Assembly: GCA_019746975.1 (NCBI GenBank)
Contig: JAIERK010000050.1
Location: forward strand, 62,001-126,000
Source: Candidatus Obscuribacterales bacterium
Lineage (GTDB): Bacteria > Cyanobacteriota > Vampirovibrionia > Obscuribacterales > Obscuribacteraceae
Reading direction: 5' to 3'
DNA length: 64,000 bases
Shown: positions 1 to 8,219 of the stretch, piece after piece
Layout of the letters: each line of letters begins with the position of its first letter
How positions within the stretch are numbered: the first letter of the stretch is position 1
Made by a program: the position numbers and the translations under genes
Notes under the pieces: generated by a model
Told to the model about the DNA's origin: nothing
The model's database searches: none
What the model saw: only the letters and a program-made list of their open reading frames with translations

Positions 1-157
1 CGAAAAATGGGGAGCAGATCAGCTAGAGCCTGTTGGACGACTTAGGAAGACATTTTTCAACCACTGTTGAGCGCGACTGGCATTTACAGTTTCTCGCTTC
101 CACCCATCAACGTTGATGAGCTGGTGTCGATAAGCGTTTCACACCAACTCTGACTCG

Positions 158-865
158 TCAGCAGGCGCTTAGTACATAAACCACTCCGCCATAGCCATAG
201 TCGCCAACCTGCCTCCATCTGAAGTTGGAGTTAGCCGCGTTAAATTCTTCAAATGCTCCACAGACACCAAGGGTGGCATCACCTCTATAAGCGAAGAAAT
301 CATCCATTATGAGCACGGTTCCTACTTGTAAGCTAGGCTTTGCGAATTCAAGAGCCAGGCTCGACGCTTCCTTTAGATCGCAATCGATAAATATGACGCG
401 AGCTTTGGAGATGCCTAAATCAGTTGTTGATTTGCCTTTAATGCTGTCTCTGAAAAACCCTTTGACTAAGTGCGTTTCCAGCTTTCCAGCGTGCTTCTTG
501 ATGTTGGCTAAAGTCCTTTTCGAATCAACTTTGAAAGTATCGGTCTTGTAGAACGGATGAGCATCGTAACTCTGTACTTCGCCGAAACCTTCAAAGGAGT
601 CGAATCCAAAAAAGCGAGTTTCTTTTGTCGACAGACCTTTTAGCTTCTGATGAATCTGCATTGCGTATACAAATGAACTTCCGGTGAAGACACCGAATTC
701 CAGGTAATCACCCTCAAGTTGTTCCAGCGCCGTCAAAAAGAATGCCTTCTTTATCGCGCGATACTTACCGAGGTTGTGCTCTATGAAGCACGGTGTCAAC
801 GAGTAGATCTTGGCTGCGAGGTTTTGAAGAAATAAGTTGTTTTTCAAAACTTCGATGAGATCCAT
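158..865 (-). CDS. TylF/MycF-like class I SAM-dependent O-methyltransferase
   Basis: This 235-aa protein has the hallmarks of the TylF/macrocin O-methyltransferase type. A glycine-containing SAM motif (YLEFGVFTGSS, about residues 54-64) is followed by FGFDSFEGF (about 86-94), an acidic FIDCDL motif (about 159-164) and the metal-site-like IMDDFF (about 185-190). The family methylates sugar hydroxyls, usually with a divalent metal. The nearby acyl carrier protein, FkbH-type protein and acyltransferases suggest it decorates a cell-surface glycan or secondary metabolite; that is inference from context. Length is normal for the family and no damage is visible. The exact substrate cannot be read from the sequence. 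Confidence 0.75.
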   Translation of the reverse strand: MDLIEVLKNNLFLQNLAAKIYSLTPCFIEHNLGKYRAIKKAFFLTALEQLEGDYLEFGVFTGSSFVYAMQIHQKLKGLSTKETRFFGFDSFEGFGEVQSYDAHPFYKTDTFKVDSKRTLANIKKHAGKLETHLVKGFFRDSIKGKSTTDLGISKARVIFIDCDLKEASSLALEFAKPSLQVGTVLIMDDFFAYRGDATLGVCGAFEEFNAANSNFRWRQVGDYGYGGVVYVLSAC

Positions 866-1296
866 TCCTGTTTCATCGCTCCTGAGCGTGATCTGAATCT
901 TGAATGCTGAGGGAAAAGACGGATTAGTTTTTTATTGGATGAACAAAATAGGATCTGCTGGAGCCATCGTCACATCAAGCCAGAGCAAATAGAAAGTACG
1001 AAAATTTACTCCGAAAATCTTCATGTCCTTATTCTACCCGACCGATCTTCCACCAAACGTCGTACCGTTGAAGTTTTACCGCGGGCGGAGTGCCCTTGAT
1101 GGCGCCCGTGTTAAAACTACAGCTTGTTGCTATCAGCGTGCCACAAGGGCAGTTGCTCGAATCCAAATAGAAGTTAGGCATGTAAAATCACACATCGAAC
1201 ATCCAATTGAAGCATGCTACCTAACTTCCAAGCCTTGAACAGTGTCCTGATCTCTTAGCAGCCAGCACCGTAATTGGTGCTCATTTGCTACATTAC
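866..1296. other. Intergenic stretch, no supported gene
   Basis: About 430 bases upstream of the TylF-like gene and downstream of the 97-aa reading frame. A 71-codon open frame on the plus strand lacks a ribosome-binding site and resembles no family I know. I see no repeat or terminator here. Confidence 0.5.
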
Positions 1297-1590
1297 TTAA
1301 GATGCATAAATTCTATTCAGGAAGAAATAGACACCCCTACGATGAGGAGCGATCAATTCCAGACTTCCAACTAACGCGTGGCGTATCGTAAATCTAGAAT
1401 ACTCTATTTCTTTCTTCGGCAGGCCAATTGAGATGACTCGGCCGGCGTTGAGATTTGATCGAGCAACCAATTGCGTATTAATTTCCCAAACGGAAATGAA
1501 GCAGTTGGCAGACGAGGTAAGAGAATGCTTCAGACAGAAGCCCATGATGAAAACCGCGTGAACTATACGACAGATGTCGCGAAAAGGCAC
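1297..1590 (-). CDS. Hypothetical protein downstream of acyl carrier protein
   Basis: A 97-codon frame opening with GTG five bases after the stop of the acyl carrier protein gene on the same strand. I do not recognise the product. The C-terminal half alternates hydrophobic and polar residues as a beta-sandwich would, but no motif is diagnostic. There is no clear ribosome-binding site, though translational coupling to the upstream gene is possible. It may be the eroded end of a larger gene of the same cluster or a chance frame. Confidence 0.25.
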   Translation of the reverse strand: MPFRDICRIVHAVFIMGFCLKHSLTSSANCFISVWEINTQLVARSNLNAGRVISIGLPKKEIEYSRFTIRHALVGSLELIAPHRRGVYFFLNRIYAS

Positions 1591-1595
1591 ATTGA

Positions 1596-1862
1596 CTAAG
1601 CAGTCAATCGTCGAAGAATAAGATCCGCAAACTCGCCAACGTTAGCCGTTGCCTCTGTTTCACCCAGCCTAAAACGGATGTTGAATGCGCGCTCAACGGC
1701 TACGATGAATGCCACATGGACTAGAGAATCCCATTCCTCTACATCGTCAGCACACAATGTTTCGCTAACGACCACCGGCTCTACGAACACAGTATCAAAA
1801 ACGGTTTGCAGCTTGGCCATCACTTCTTCTTTTGTCATTCTTCCTTCATCCAATTCATTCAT
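1596..1862 (-). CDS. Acyl carrier protein (FkbH-associated)
   Basis: A short acidic, helical protein with the phosphopantetheine attachment motif EEWDSLVH, whose Ser would carry the 4'-phosphopantetheine arm. The start chosen is the ATG that overlaps the stop of the FkbH-type gene as ATGA (1862-1859), implying translational coupling. A Met eight codons further in has AAGGAAGA just ahead and is an alternative; an upstream Met at 1886 is less likely. Stand-alone carrier proteins next to FkbH proteins receive a glyceryl group made from 1,3-bisphosphoglycerate. This one is therefore probably a glyceryl-ACP, or another acyl carrier used in glycan or metabolite tailoring, rather than the fatty-acid synthesis ACP. 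Confidence 0.85.
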   Translation of the reverse strand: MNELDEGRMTKEEVMAKLQTVFDTVFVEPVVVSETLCADDVEEWDSLVHVAFIVAVERAFNIRFRLGETEATANVGEFADLILRRLTA

Positions 1863-4660
1863 TTCGACGACGCCACTACAACGCAAGACAAAGTTATCTT
1901 TCTCGCTCGGGCTTGCTCTTCCGTATATCCTGTGACTGGAAACACAGCAAAGTCGATTACGGCGAGACCGGCATCTTCTACAAGCTTTCGGGCCTCCTCC
2001 GGCGACTCCAGGAGAAAGATGTGGTCGATAGCAGGAGAGTTGATCGGCACATTGATAAAAAGCCTGGCGCCCGGTTTCATTTTTCGGGCAAGGGATTGCA
2101 AGACTATTTGTGGCTTCTCGAGATGCTCAATCACCTCTGACAGGACGATGGCATCGAAATGTAGCTCCTCGTCAAAAGCCGTGATGTCGAGTTTCCTCAA
2201 TTTGACCTTGTCTCCTTTCCACAGCATGCAAAGGTGCTCACCAGTCATTTTTAGCGATGAGTCGCTGATGTCCCAGCCCTCCACGCTCGTGATGTTTGGC
2301 GATCTGGCGGCAAGCGTGAGGAGTAGCCCGTGACCAGGTCCAATCTCTAACAAGGCCGAGTCGACAGCGCATGAAGACAGAAAATGATTTATGTAATAAT
2401 CAATTACTTGCGCGTGATTGAGCCAAAAAACTTGTGACAGCAAAATACCCTGCAAATAACTTTTCATGTAAGTTGGATTCTGATAGACAGAATTATTTAC
2501 CTCTTCAAAGGAGCTATGACGGTAGCGACCTGTTCTTAGGAAGTGGAGGGTCTCTTCATTGATTTGGTCACAAAGCCACTTATAGTTACTGAAATATTCC
2601 ACCGGATTTGGTGCTATCAGCTCCTGGATCATCGAGGAGATTTGCTCAGTGGTGGCAGCTAAGGTGCCGGACCGCGCATTGAAACTTTTATTCAGGAATT
2701 TCTCGTGCTTCGGCCAGCATTGTAGTTGCCTGGCAATGAGTTGACCGGTGGCCGAATGCTCGGCGCAGAGCGCGGCAGCGGTGCCAACTGGCTGGGCGAT
2801 TGATATTTTTGTCGGCACCTCCTTGTAATCGGCAGCGATACATTCGAATTCTGACTTTTCGTCGCTTGTGCTCACTAGACGGTACCCCATAGATGAGTAA
2901 AAATCACGCACCATCAGATTCTTACTAGTTGGAATATAAAGACCAGTCACACGTTGGTAGCCACGGCGCTTCGCCTCAGCCAACAGGCGATTCATCAAAA
3001 CATGCTCGACATGGCGCCTAAGCACGCGGCAACTCATAACCCATGTGTCGATCAGGAGTGTGGAATCGGGCTGCGGAATCGCGATTGCTACCGAGATAAG
3101 CCCCAGGTCACCGAAACGATCTTTGAGACGAACCGATAAATGCAGTGCGTCCGAATTCAAGATCTTGAGAACTTCCGCCTCGCTGCGACGCTTTGCAGTT
3201 AGATTGAAGTTGTTGCTTTTATTGATCAGTTGAGCGACGCGTGGAACATCGGATTCCTTGAACCAGTTAATTTCTGCCACCATTTCCAATGACTCCAGGT
3301 ATGTGTCCATATCAGTGGTGCCAGTCATTAGCTTTTGGCGCTCACGTTCGACGCGATATAAATCAACTCTTTTGGAGTCCTCCTCAGTAATTGCCCGATT
3401 TTCGAAAAAACGGCAGTCAAGCAAGGTCTGCAGGTAGTTGGCAGGGTCAGAGCCCAACCAGATGCTGTTGAGCTGTGGGAGGAACTGTCTGACAATCTCG
3501 ATTTCGGCCGGATTGTCATCTATAAACACGAAGCTGTCAATTCCAAGATTGAGTTCTTCCGCGATTTTTAGTATGTTGTTCGGCTTGTCATCCCAGTTGG
3601 CCACAAATGAAGCAATATCATCTAATCGAAGCACCATCTCAGGATGATCTTTGAACGGCTCAATGGCGGTATCCATGTCGTTTTTACTGCATACGGCCAG
3701 TAAGACTCCCCGGCGCGATAGGTCGAGAATTGCCTTCTGAAACTGCTTGTAGCACTGTCCTCGTGCGCTGGTATCGCCGAGTTCGATTCCGTTCAATCCA
3801 TCTTCTGTTATCACCCCACCCCAAAGGGTTTCATCCAAATCCATGACTAAGACTTTTTTGCTCTGGGTTCTCAATCGACTTGCGACTTGCCCAACCTCTT
3901 GCGCGACCAGGCAGGCAAAGTCAGACGAAAACGGTTGCTTACTTTCGAACCAGGCTCTATCGTCTCTAGCATTCAGTCCACCCACTCTGGCAGATAAGAA
4001 TTCGAGGTCGCAAATGTGAACGTAGTCAGGAGCATTCAAACCAAGCTCCAGATTGAGCATCTTCAATGAATTCCATTCCGACCCAAGTGTTCGACCGCGA
4101 AGCGGTCCTGGATCGAAATAACATGGCAGAGCGAAGTTGAACAGTACGACTTCGGCAGAGCTAACCAAATGTATTTTATTACAGAGGTCGAGAAGGCCAT
4201 TCAGATTCGTCTGGATCTCTCGTTCGACAAGCTCTTTGGGATCTGATAAATTTCCGGAGTAGCGATAGCGAATCGCTGGCGGTATCAGGATAACAAGGTC
4301 CGGTCGAGCAGAATAAAGCGCGCTCGCATCATCCAAGATTTCGGCAACATAGTTGTCGTACTCTCCTGTCCAGATTTGCGATTCGTAGCGCCGGGCATAC
4401 AGAGTTTGCTCAATCAAAACGTTGAGTGGATGGAAGGTATAGCCCCCGATGATTGCGACCCGAATCTCTACGGTGTCGGGAGCAGTTTCCGTAAATCCTT
4501 GAGCCAGAGCCCGGCGTCGCAGAGTGCTAAAAAGGTACAGCTCTTCAAAAGTATGAGACTTCAACGTAGCTTGCCGTAGCTCATCCCAGAAGGCATCGGA
4601 TTTTTCTGAGAGAAGTTGTTTCAGGATCGCGGCGACACTATAAGTTTGCGATGAAGCCAT
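1859..4660 (-). CDS. FkbH-like HAD protein fused to GNAT and SAM methyltransferase domains
   Basis: A 933-aa multidomain protein. Residues 1 to about 260 match the FkbH N-terminal region. A HAD domain follows with catalytic DLDETLWGG (Asp274 and Asp276). Residues about 440-600 resemble the GNAT-like C-terminal part of FkbH. The last third (about 650-933) is a class I methyltransferase with ALLEIGPGHG as its SAM loop and ends within the ATGA overlap with the ACP gene. FkbH enzymes dephosphorylate 1,3-bisphosphoglycerate and load glycerate onto an ACP; the coupled ACP gene fits that reaction. The methyltransferase fusion suggests that the glyceryl or a later intermediate is methylated. No polyketide synthase is visible, so the product is unknown and may be a surface-glycan substituent. 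Confidence 0.85.
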   Translation of the reverse strand: MASSQTYSVAAILKQLLSEKSDAFWDELRQATLKSHTFEELYLFSTLRRRALAQGFTETAPDTVEIRVAIIGGYTFHPLNVLIEQTLYARRYESQIWTGEYDNYVAEILDDASALYSARPDLVILIPPAIRYRYSGNLSDPKELVEREIQTNLNGLLDLCNKIHLVSSAEVVLFNFALPCYFDPGPLRGRTLGSEWNSLKMLNLELGLNAPDYVHICDLEFLSARVGGLNARDDRAWFESKQPFSSDFACLVAQEVGQVASRLRTQSKKVLVMDLDETLWGGVITEDGLNGIELGDTSARGQCYKQFQKAILDLSRRGVLLAVCSKNDMDTAIEPFKDHPEMVLRLDDIASFVANWDDKPNNILKIAEELNLGIDSFVFIDDNPAEIEIVRQFLPQLNSIWLGSDPANYLQTLLDCRFFENRAITEEDSKRVDLYRVERERQKLMTGTTDMDTYLESLEMVAEINWFKESDVPRVAQLINKSNNFNLTAKRRSEAEVLKILNSDALHLSVRLKDRFGDLGLISVAIAIPQPDSTLLIDTWVMSCRVLRRHVEHVLMNRLLAEAKRRGYQRVTGLYIPTSKNLMVRDFYSSMGYRLVSTSDEKSEFECIAADYKEVPTKISIAQPVGTAAALCAEHSATGQLIARQLQCWPKHEKFLNKSFNARSGTLAATTEQISSMIQELIAPNPVEYFSNYKWLCDQINEETLHFLRTGRYRHSSFEEVNNSVYQNPTYMKSYLQGILLSQVFWLNHAQVIDYYINHFLSSCAVDSALLEIGPGHGLLLTLAARSPNITSVEGWDISDSSLKMTGEHLCMLWKGDKVKLRKLDITAFDEELHFDAIVLSEVIEHLEKPQIVLQSLARKMKPGARLFINVPINSPAIDHIFLLESPEEARKLVEDAGLAVIDFAVFPVTGYTEEQARARKITLSCVVVASSK

Positions 4661-4834
4661 GTAGGAGGACTACCTCGAGATTTTCCGTTGGCGACGCGGC
4701 TCAATTGGAGGTTGCAGCGCTTCAGAAGCTCGTGAAGCCGAACAAGAATATCTATCTTATAGCAAATGAATCAAATATATGCTTAGATCTCTGGGTAAGG
4801 TTAATACGAATTAGCACACATCTGACCTGAGACC

Positions 4835-4858
4835 AGACCTGACACCGATCGCACGTAG
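4835..4858. repeat. 24-bp imperfect direct repeat, copy 1
   Basis: This block (AGACCTGACACCGATCGCAC...) recurs imperfectly at 5029-5052, within the first codons of the SGNH-like gene. The two copies bracket the 43-codon frame at 4868. It may mark a small duplication; no insertion-sequence ends are visible. Confidence 0.4.
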
Positions 4859-4867
4859 CGCTGGTTT

Positions 4868-4999
4868 ATGAAAAAAATCAAAACACGCCCTCTAACAAAA
4901 CTGACGAACATTTTGGTACTAGTCAGCGCTGCGATTGCAATCGTGTTTAGCTGTCTTGCATTGAACACGAATTCCAGCTTGATTTATGCTGGATTCTAA
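4868..4999 (+). CDS. Possible 43-aa single-pass membrane peptide
   Basis: ATG to TAA, 43 residues. A basic N-terminus (MKKIKTRPLTK) is followed by one strongly hydrophobic segment (about residues 14-32) and a short polar tail, the usual build of a small membrane protein or an orphan signal peptide. There is no good Shine-Dalgarno sequence. It lies 21 bases upstream of the SGNH-like gene on the same strand and between two copies of a 24-bp repeat. It could be a genuine small protein, a leader peptide, or the remnant of a duplicated N-terminus. Confidence 0.35.
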   Translation: MKKIKTRPLTKLTNILVLVSAAIAIVFSCLALNTNSSLIYAGF

Positions 5000-5020
5000 T
5001 GTTCGGGACTTATCAATAAA

Positions 5021-6100
5021 TTGAAAGCAGATCTGACACCAATCGAGCCTAGTATCAGCAATAATTCGCAGGCGTTTGCCTTTGCCGGGCTGGTTTTGCT
5101 ACTTGCGGCATTGCCGTATTTAATTGGCAAATTTGGTCACGTCACCATGCGCGATCGCTTTCTTTCCATGCACTATCAATCAGGCGCCTTTCAGCATGCC
5201 TACTGGGAAATCTATAAGAATAAGTTGGATGTCGACATTTTGTTTATGGGAGGATGCCTTATGGCAGCCGGCATAAACTCATTAGCTTTGCATCAGCACT
5301 TGGGTCAGATAAACCCCGAAATGAAGATAGCATTTTTTGTCGTGACATTGGGCAACCAGGATGCTGACTATTTCATGCTTCGCGAACTACTGAAGAGAAG
5401 ACGAGTGCGTTTTGTTGTTCTTCAAACTCCGTCGGTCAACCGTTCATACACGACACCTCATCCTGCCTGCATGTTCTGGAACGCAACTCAGGACAAAGAC
5501 ATGTTATCTGAATGCACTAGCTATCTGAAATTTCGGATGTACTCACAGTCAATCTTTGAAGGCTTGCGAGATCTAGTTAGTATCATGCGACATAATCCGA
5601 CCTGGAAATTATGTGCTCGCTACCGAGGTGCGATTCCGACGGGAGAATGGGTGCGCATGCTTGATGGAGGACCTTTCGTAGAGTTTCGTCCGTCACCTGT
5701 AACAGTTCCGTTAAGTGAGCTTCTGTACTCCAGCAATCCAGGTGCCTTTGCTTTTCGCAAGAACTCGACTATGTCGAGCTATAACAAGCGATTTTTCATG
5801 AAGACGATTAAGTTGCTTGAGGAGAATGAAATTCCCTTCGTGTTGCTTCACGTCCCTACGCTGGACGAACAGGGACATCTGGTGTTCGAACGAGACTTCT
5901 TGAAGAGTGTGTGTGAGGAACGACGAGTACCGTTGATGGGAATTTCTAAGGACAGATTGCTTGGCGGCTTATCTCCCAAAGAGCAACGCTTGTTGTATTC
6001 AGACCTTAGCCATATGAACAAAAATGGTAGTGAGCTCTTTACCAAAACCATTCTACACGGACTAACGCAAGTTTATCGAGACTCTACCTCAAAACACTGA
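5021..6100 (+). CDS. SGNH-fold-like membrane-anchored protein (partner of MBOAT acyltransferase)
   Basis: A 359-aa protein starting with TTG. One transmembrane segment (about residues 17-36) anchors an extracytoplasmic domain. It resembles the DltD/AlgJ/DUF1574 type of SGNH hydrolases that work with MBOAT O-acyltransferases. The C-terminal catalytic D-x-x-H is clear (DLSHMN, Asp328 and His331). At the nucleophile block the sequence reads DILFMGGCLMAAG, with Cys79 where a Ser is usual. The stop overlaps the next start as TGATG, so the pair is co-translated. The likely role is transferring acyl groups to an exported glycan. No strong ribosome-binding site precedes the TTG, but later starts would delete the membrane anchor. 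Confidence 0.65.
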   Translation: MKADLTPIEPSISNNSQAFAFAGLVLLLAALPYLIGKFGHVTMRDRFLSMHYQSGAFQHAYWEIYKNKLDVDILFMGGCLMAAGINSLALHQHLGQINPEMKIAFFVVTLGNQDADYFMLRELLKRRRVRFVVLQTPSVNRSYTTPHPACMFWNATQDKDMLSECTSYLKFRMYSQSIFEGLRDLVSIMRHNPTWKLCARYRGAIPTGEWVRMLDGGPFVEFRPSPVTVPLSELLYSSNPGAFAFRKNSTMSSYNKRFFMKTIKLLEENEIPFVLLHVPTLDEQGHLVFERDFLKSVCEERRVPLMGISKDRLLGGLSPKEQRLLYSDLSHMNKNGSELFTKTILHGLTQVYRDSTSKH

Positions 6101-7344
6101 TGGTGCCCTGGTCCATGACGCCTTTTGATCGATGGTTAAACCAGCTCACGGTTAGCACTAACACGACTCACGCTCTGCTGTTTGTAATTGAGTTCTTGAT
6201 CTACCTGTGCCTCGCGGGCCTGGCAATGGCGCTTCCTGAGCGCATTAGAAAAATTGCCTTTCTTTGTGCCAACCTATTAGTGATTGCACTGGTGTATTCC
6301 ACAATAATGGGCCTCAACGTTCAATACTTTGCCCGCTACGTGGTAGTGGTACTTTGCTTTTACTTTCTCACTTTGAAATTGGCCAATCGCGGAATGTGGC
6401 TGGCCGCCGTCTGGGCACCGATCTTATTCCTTGCCGGCACTCGCTACTTTGGTCCGGCATCAATGACTTATGAATTCATTGGCTTGTCCTACATGGCATT
6501 TAGGCTCAGTCAACTGGTCATTATCGTGCGTAACCGTATGGTGGCGATGCCATCGTTTTTGGATTACCTTGGATTCTCCTTTTTCGTTCCAACATTATTC
6601 GTGGGTCCAATTAGCTCATATACTACATTTGCTGCATCGTATTCTTCGGTAGACAGGACGCGTTTTCCTGTAGATGTATGCGTCCAACGCATCGCAGTTG
6701 GTGCGGTCAAGGTGCTTTATCTCGGGGCTGTTCTCGAAAGAGTGAGTTATAGCGGTTTTCTGCTAGACGGCAATGCTCACCCGCCTGTCGATTTAGTGAT
6801 AGCGGCCATTGCATACTATCTGTACTTTTACTGCAACTTTTCTGGCTTCTGCGATGTGATGATTGGGGCGGCCGGACTTTTAGGTATCAAGGTCAGTGAA
6901 AATTTTAACAACCCTCTTTCTGCCAGGAATGTGCAGGATTTTTGGAATCGATGGCATATAACGCTGACAAATTATATGAAAGACATGTTTTTTACTCCTG
7001 TAGCGAAAGCTCTGGTAACCCGCTTGCCACCAGCATTGTCGAAGCATGCGATTGCTCTGACTATTTTGATGGTATTCGCTTTAATCGGTCTATGGCATGG
7101 CAGAGAAATACGGTATGTGATCTGGGGTGCACTAAATGGGGCCGCCGTGGTGATCAATTATTACTACGATATCTTCTTGCGGAGATATCTTTCGCGCGAT
7201 CAACTCAACTGGTACAGGAAAAATCGCATCATCCATGCTTTGGCAGTGGTAATCACCTTTTCATTTATTTGCGCATCGCTTTTCTTTGTTGGCGTTAACA
7301 GCGAAGATATGCGCGGTATTTTCGAAAAGATTTCAAATCGGTAG
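6100..7344 (+). CDS. MBOAT family membrane-bound O-acyltransferase
   Basis: A 414-aa polytopic membrane protein with the MBOAT signature: YFYCNFSGFCD, then NFNNPLSARNVQDFWNRWH with the conserved His in the WHITL context, and the second catalytic-region His in LIGLWHG. These match AlgI/DltB-type enzymes, which move acyl groups (usually acetyl) across the membrane to partner SGNH proteins. Its start codon overlaps the stop of the SGNH-like gene (TGATG). The pair is probably an O-acylation module for a secreted polysaccharide, plausibly the product of the BcsA-like synthase about 12 kb away, though that link is only inferred. Length and key residues look intact. Confidence 0.88.
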   Translation: MVPWSMTPFDRWLNQLTVSTNTTHALLFVIEFLIYLCLAGLAMALPERIRKIAFLCANLLVIALVYSTIMGLNVQYFARYVVVVLCFYFLTLKLANRGMWLAAVWAPILFLAGTRYFGPASMTYEFIGLSYMAFRLSQLVIIVRNRMVAMPSFLDYLGFSFFVPTLFVGPISSYTTFAASYSSVDRTRFPVDVCVQRIAVGAVKVLYLGAVLERVSYSGFLLDGNAHPPVDLVIAAIAYYLYFYCNFSGFCDVMIGAAGLLGIKVSENFNNPLSARNVQDFWNRWHITLTNYMKDMFFTPVAKALVTRLPPALSKHAIALTILMVFALIGLWHGREIRYVIWGALNGAAVVINYYYDIFLRRYLSRDQLNWYRKNRIIHALAVVITFSFICASLFFVGVNSEDMRGIFEKISNR

Positions 7345-7682
7345 ATGATTGTGCGGTGAGATTCCGAAGAGACCATCTAGTGTGTCTATATCGATATCGT
7401 GTTGCGGTGCCAGCAGCAACGGACCGCGCTCGATTCCGGTGTCCTGATCCTGATGTCGAATACTGAACGAAAATCTCAATTCTTAGTAAAGTGGTGTCTT
7501 ATATGATGCGCATCGAAATAGAGCCAACGCAACTACGTGATCCCCTTGTATGACGAGACTCTCACTCTTGTTCATATAGCAAATTTATTCTGCTTCAGGA
7601 TAGTCGTCTATCTCTTGACCGTCTAAACCCTACTCCACTGGCTTTGGAAGCACGAACCATCTGTTCGAAAACGGATAGGGCG
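7345..7682. other. Intergenic stretch, no supported gene
   Basis: About 340 bases between the MBOAT gene and the recognisable part of the transposase remnant. More eroded transposase sequence may lie in its last part, but I cannot align it with confidence. Confidence 0.4.
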
Positions 7683-8011
7683 TCCAGCGTGCCGCTAAGT
7701 GAATCAGCTGCAGGCAGCCTCGAGGAAGGAATGGAAGAAACTCTCACAGTCCATAAGCTTGGCTTGAGTGTCAATTGAAGCGCATCTTCTCGTCAACCAA
7801 TTGCATTGAATCCATGTTCTCGATGTCGCGCCGCTACAAACGCAACGTTAAGAAGTGGAAAAGTTCATCTCACATCGAAAGAACTCTGGTGGTGACCCTC
7901 CTGGAAGCAGAAGGACGATTCAGACGTGTCCGCGGCTACAGAGAACTCAAAGATCTTCAAACAAAGATCAAGAATTTATGTGCCACCACTTGCAATACCA
8001 AAGCGGCGTGA
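7683..8011 (+). pseudogene. Degenerate C-terminal fragment of an IS256 (Mutator-type) transposase
   Basis: Two adjoining reading frames together spell the C-terminus of an IS256-family transposase. The first (about 7683-7775) reads SAAGSLEEGMEETLTVHKLG and ends at a TGA at 7776-7778. The second, starting at 7775 in another frame, reads LKRIFSSTNCIESMFSM, then RRYKRNVKKW, then TLLEAEGRFRRVRGYREL. In the family these segments are continuous (EGLEETLTV...STNPIES...RNVKRW...AEKRFRRVKGY). A frameshift therefore splits this copy. The N-terminal two thirds, including the DDE region, are not visible and I see no terminal inverted repeats. It is a dead element. Confidence 0.75.
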
Positions 8012-8219
8012 TAGAATACCAACGGACGAAATCGAAATGAGTACCAACAGTCACGATCGTCAAATTTCAACTAAGATAGAGACAATCCCATGAGTCGATG
8101 CTACGATGCCATCGCTCGTCAAATGATAAATCAAGAATAGTCTAGATCGTGAGCCGTAATCAAGTGTTCATATGCAACCCCTCCGGAGTAGGCGGATGGG
8201 TTCTAAAGTCCATGAAGAT

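Noticed and set aside
1023-1238. 71-codon plus-strand frame
   Set aside because: No ribosome-binding site, no motif, and composition like non-coding DNA.
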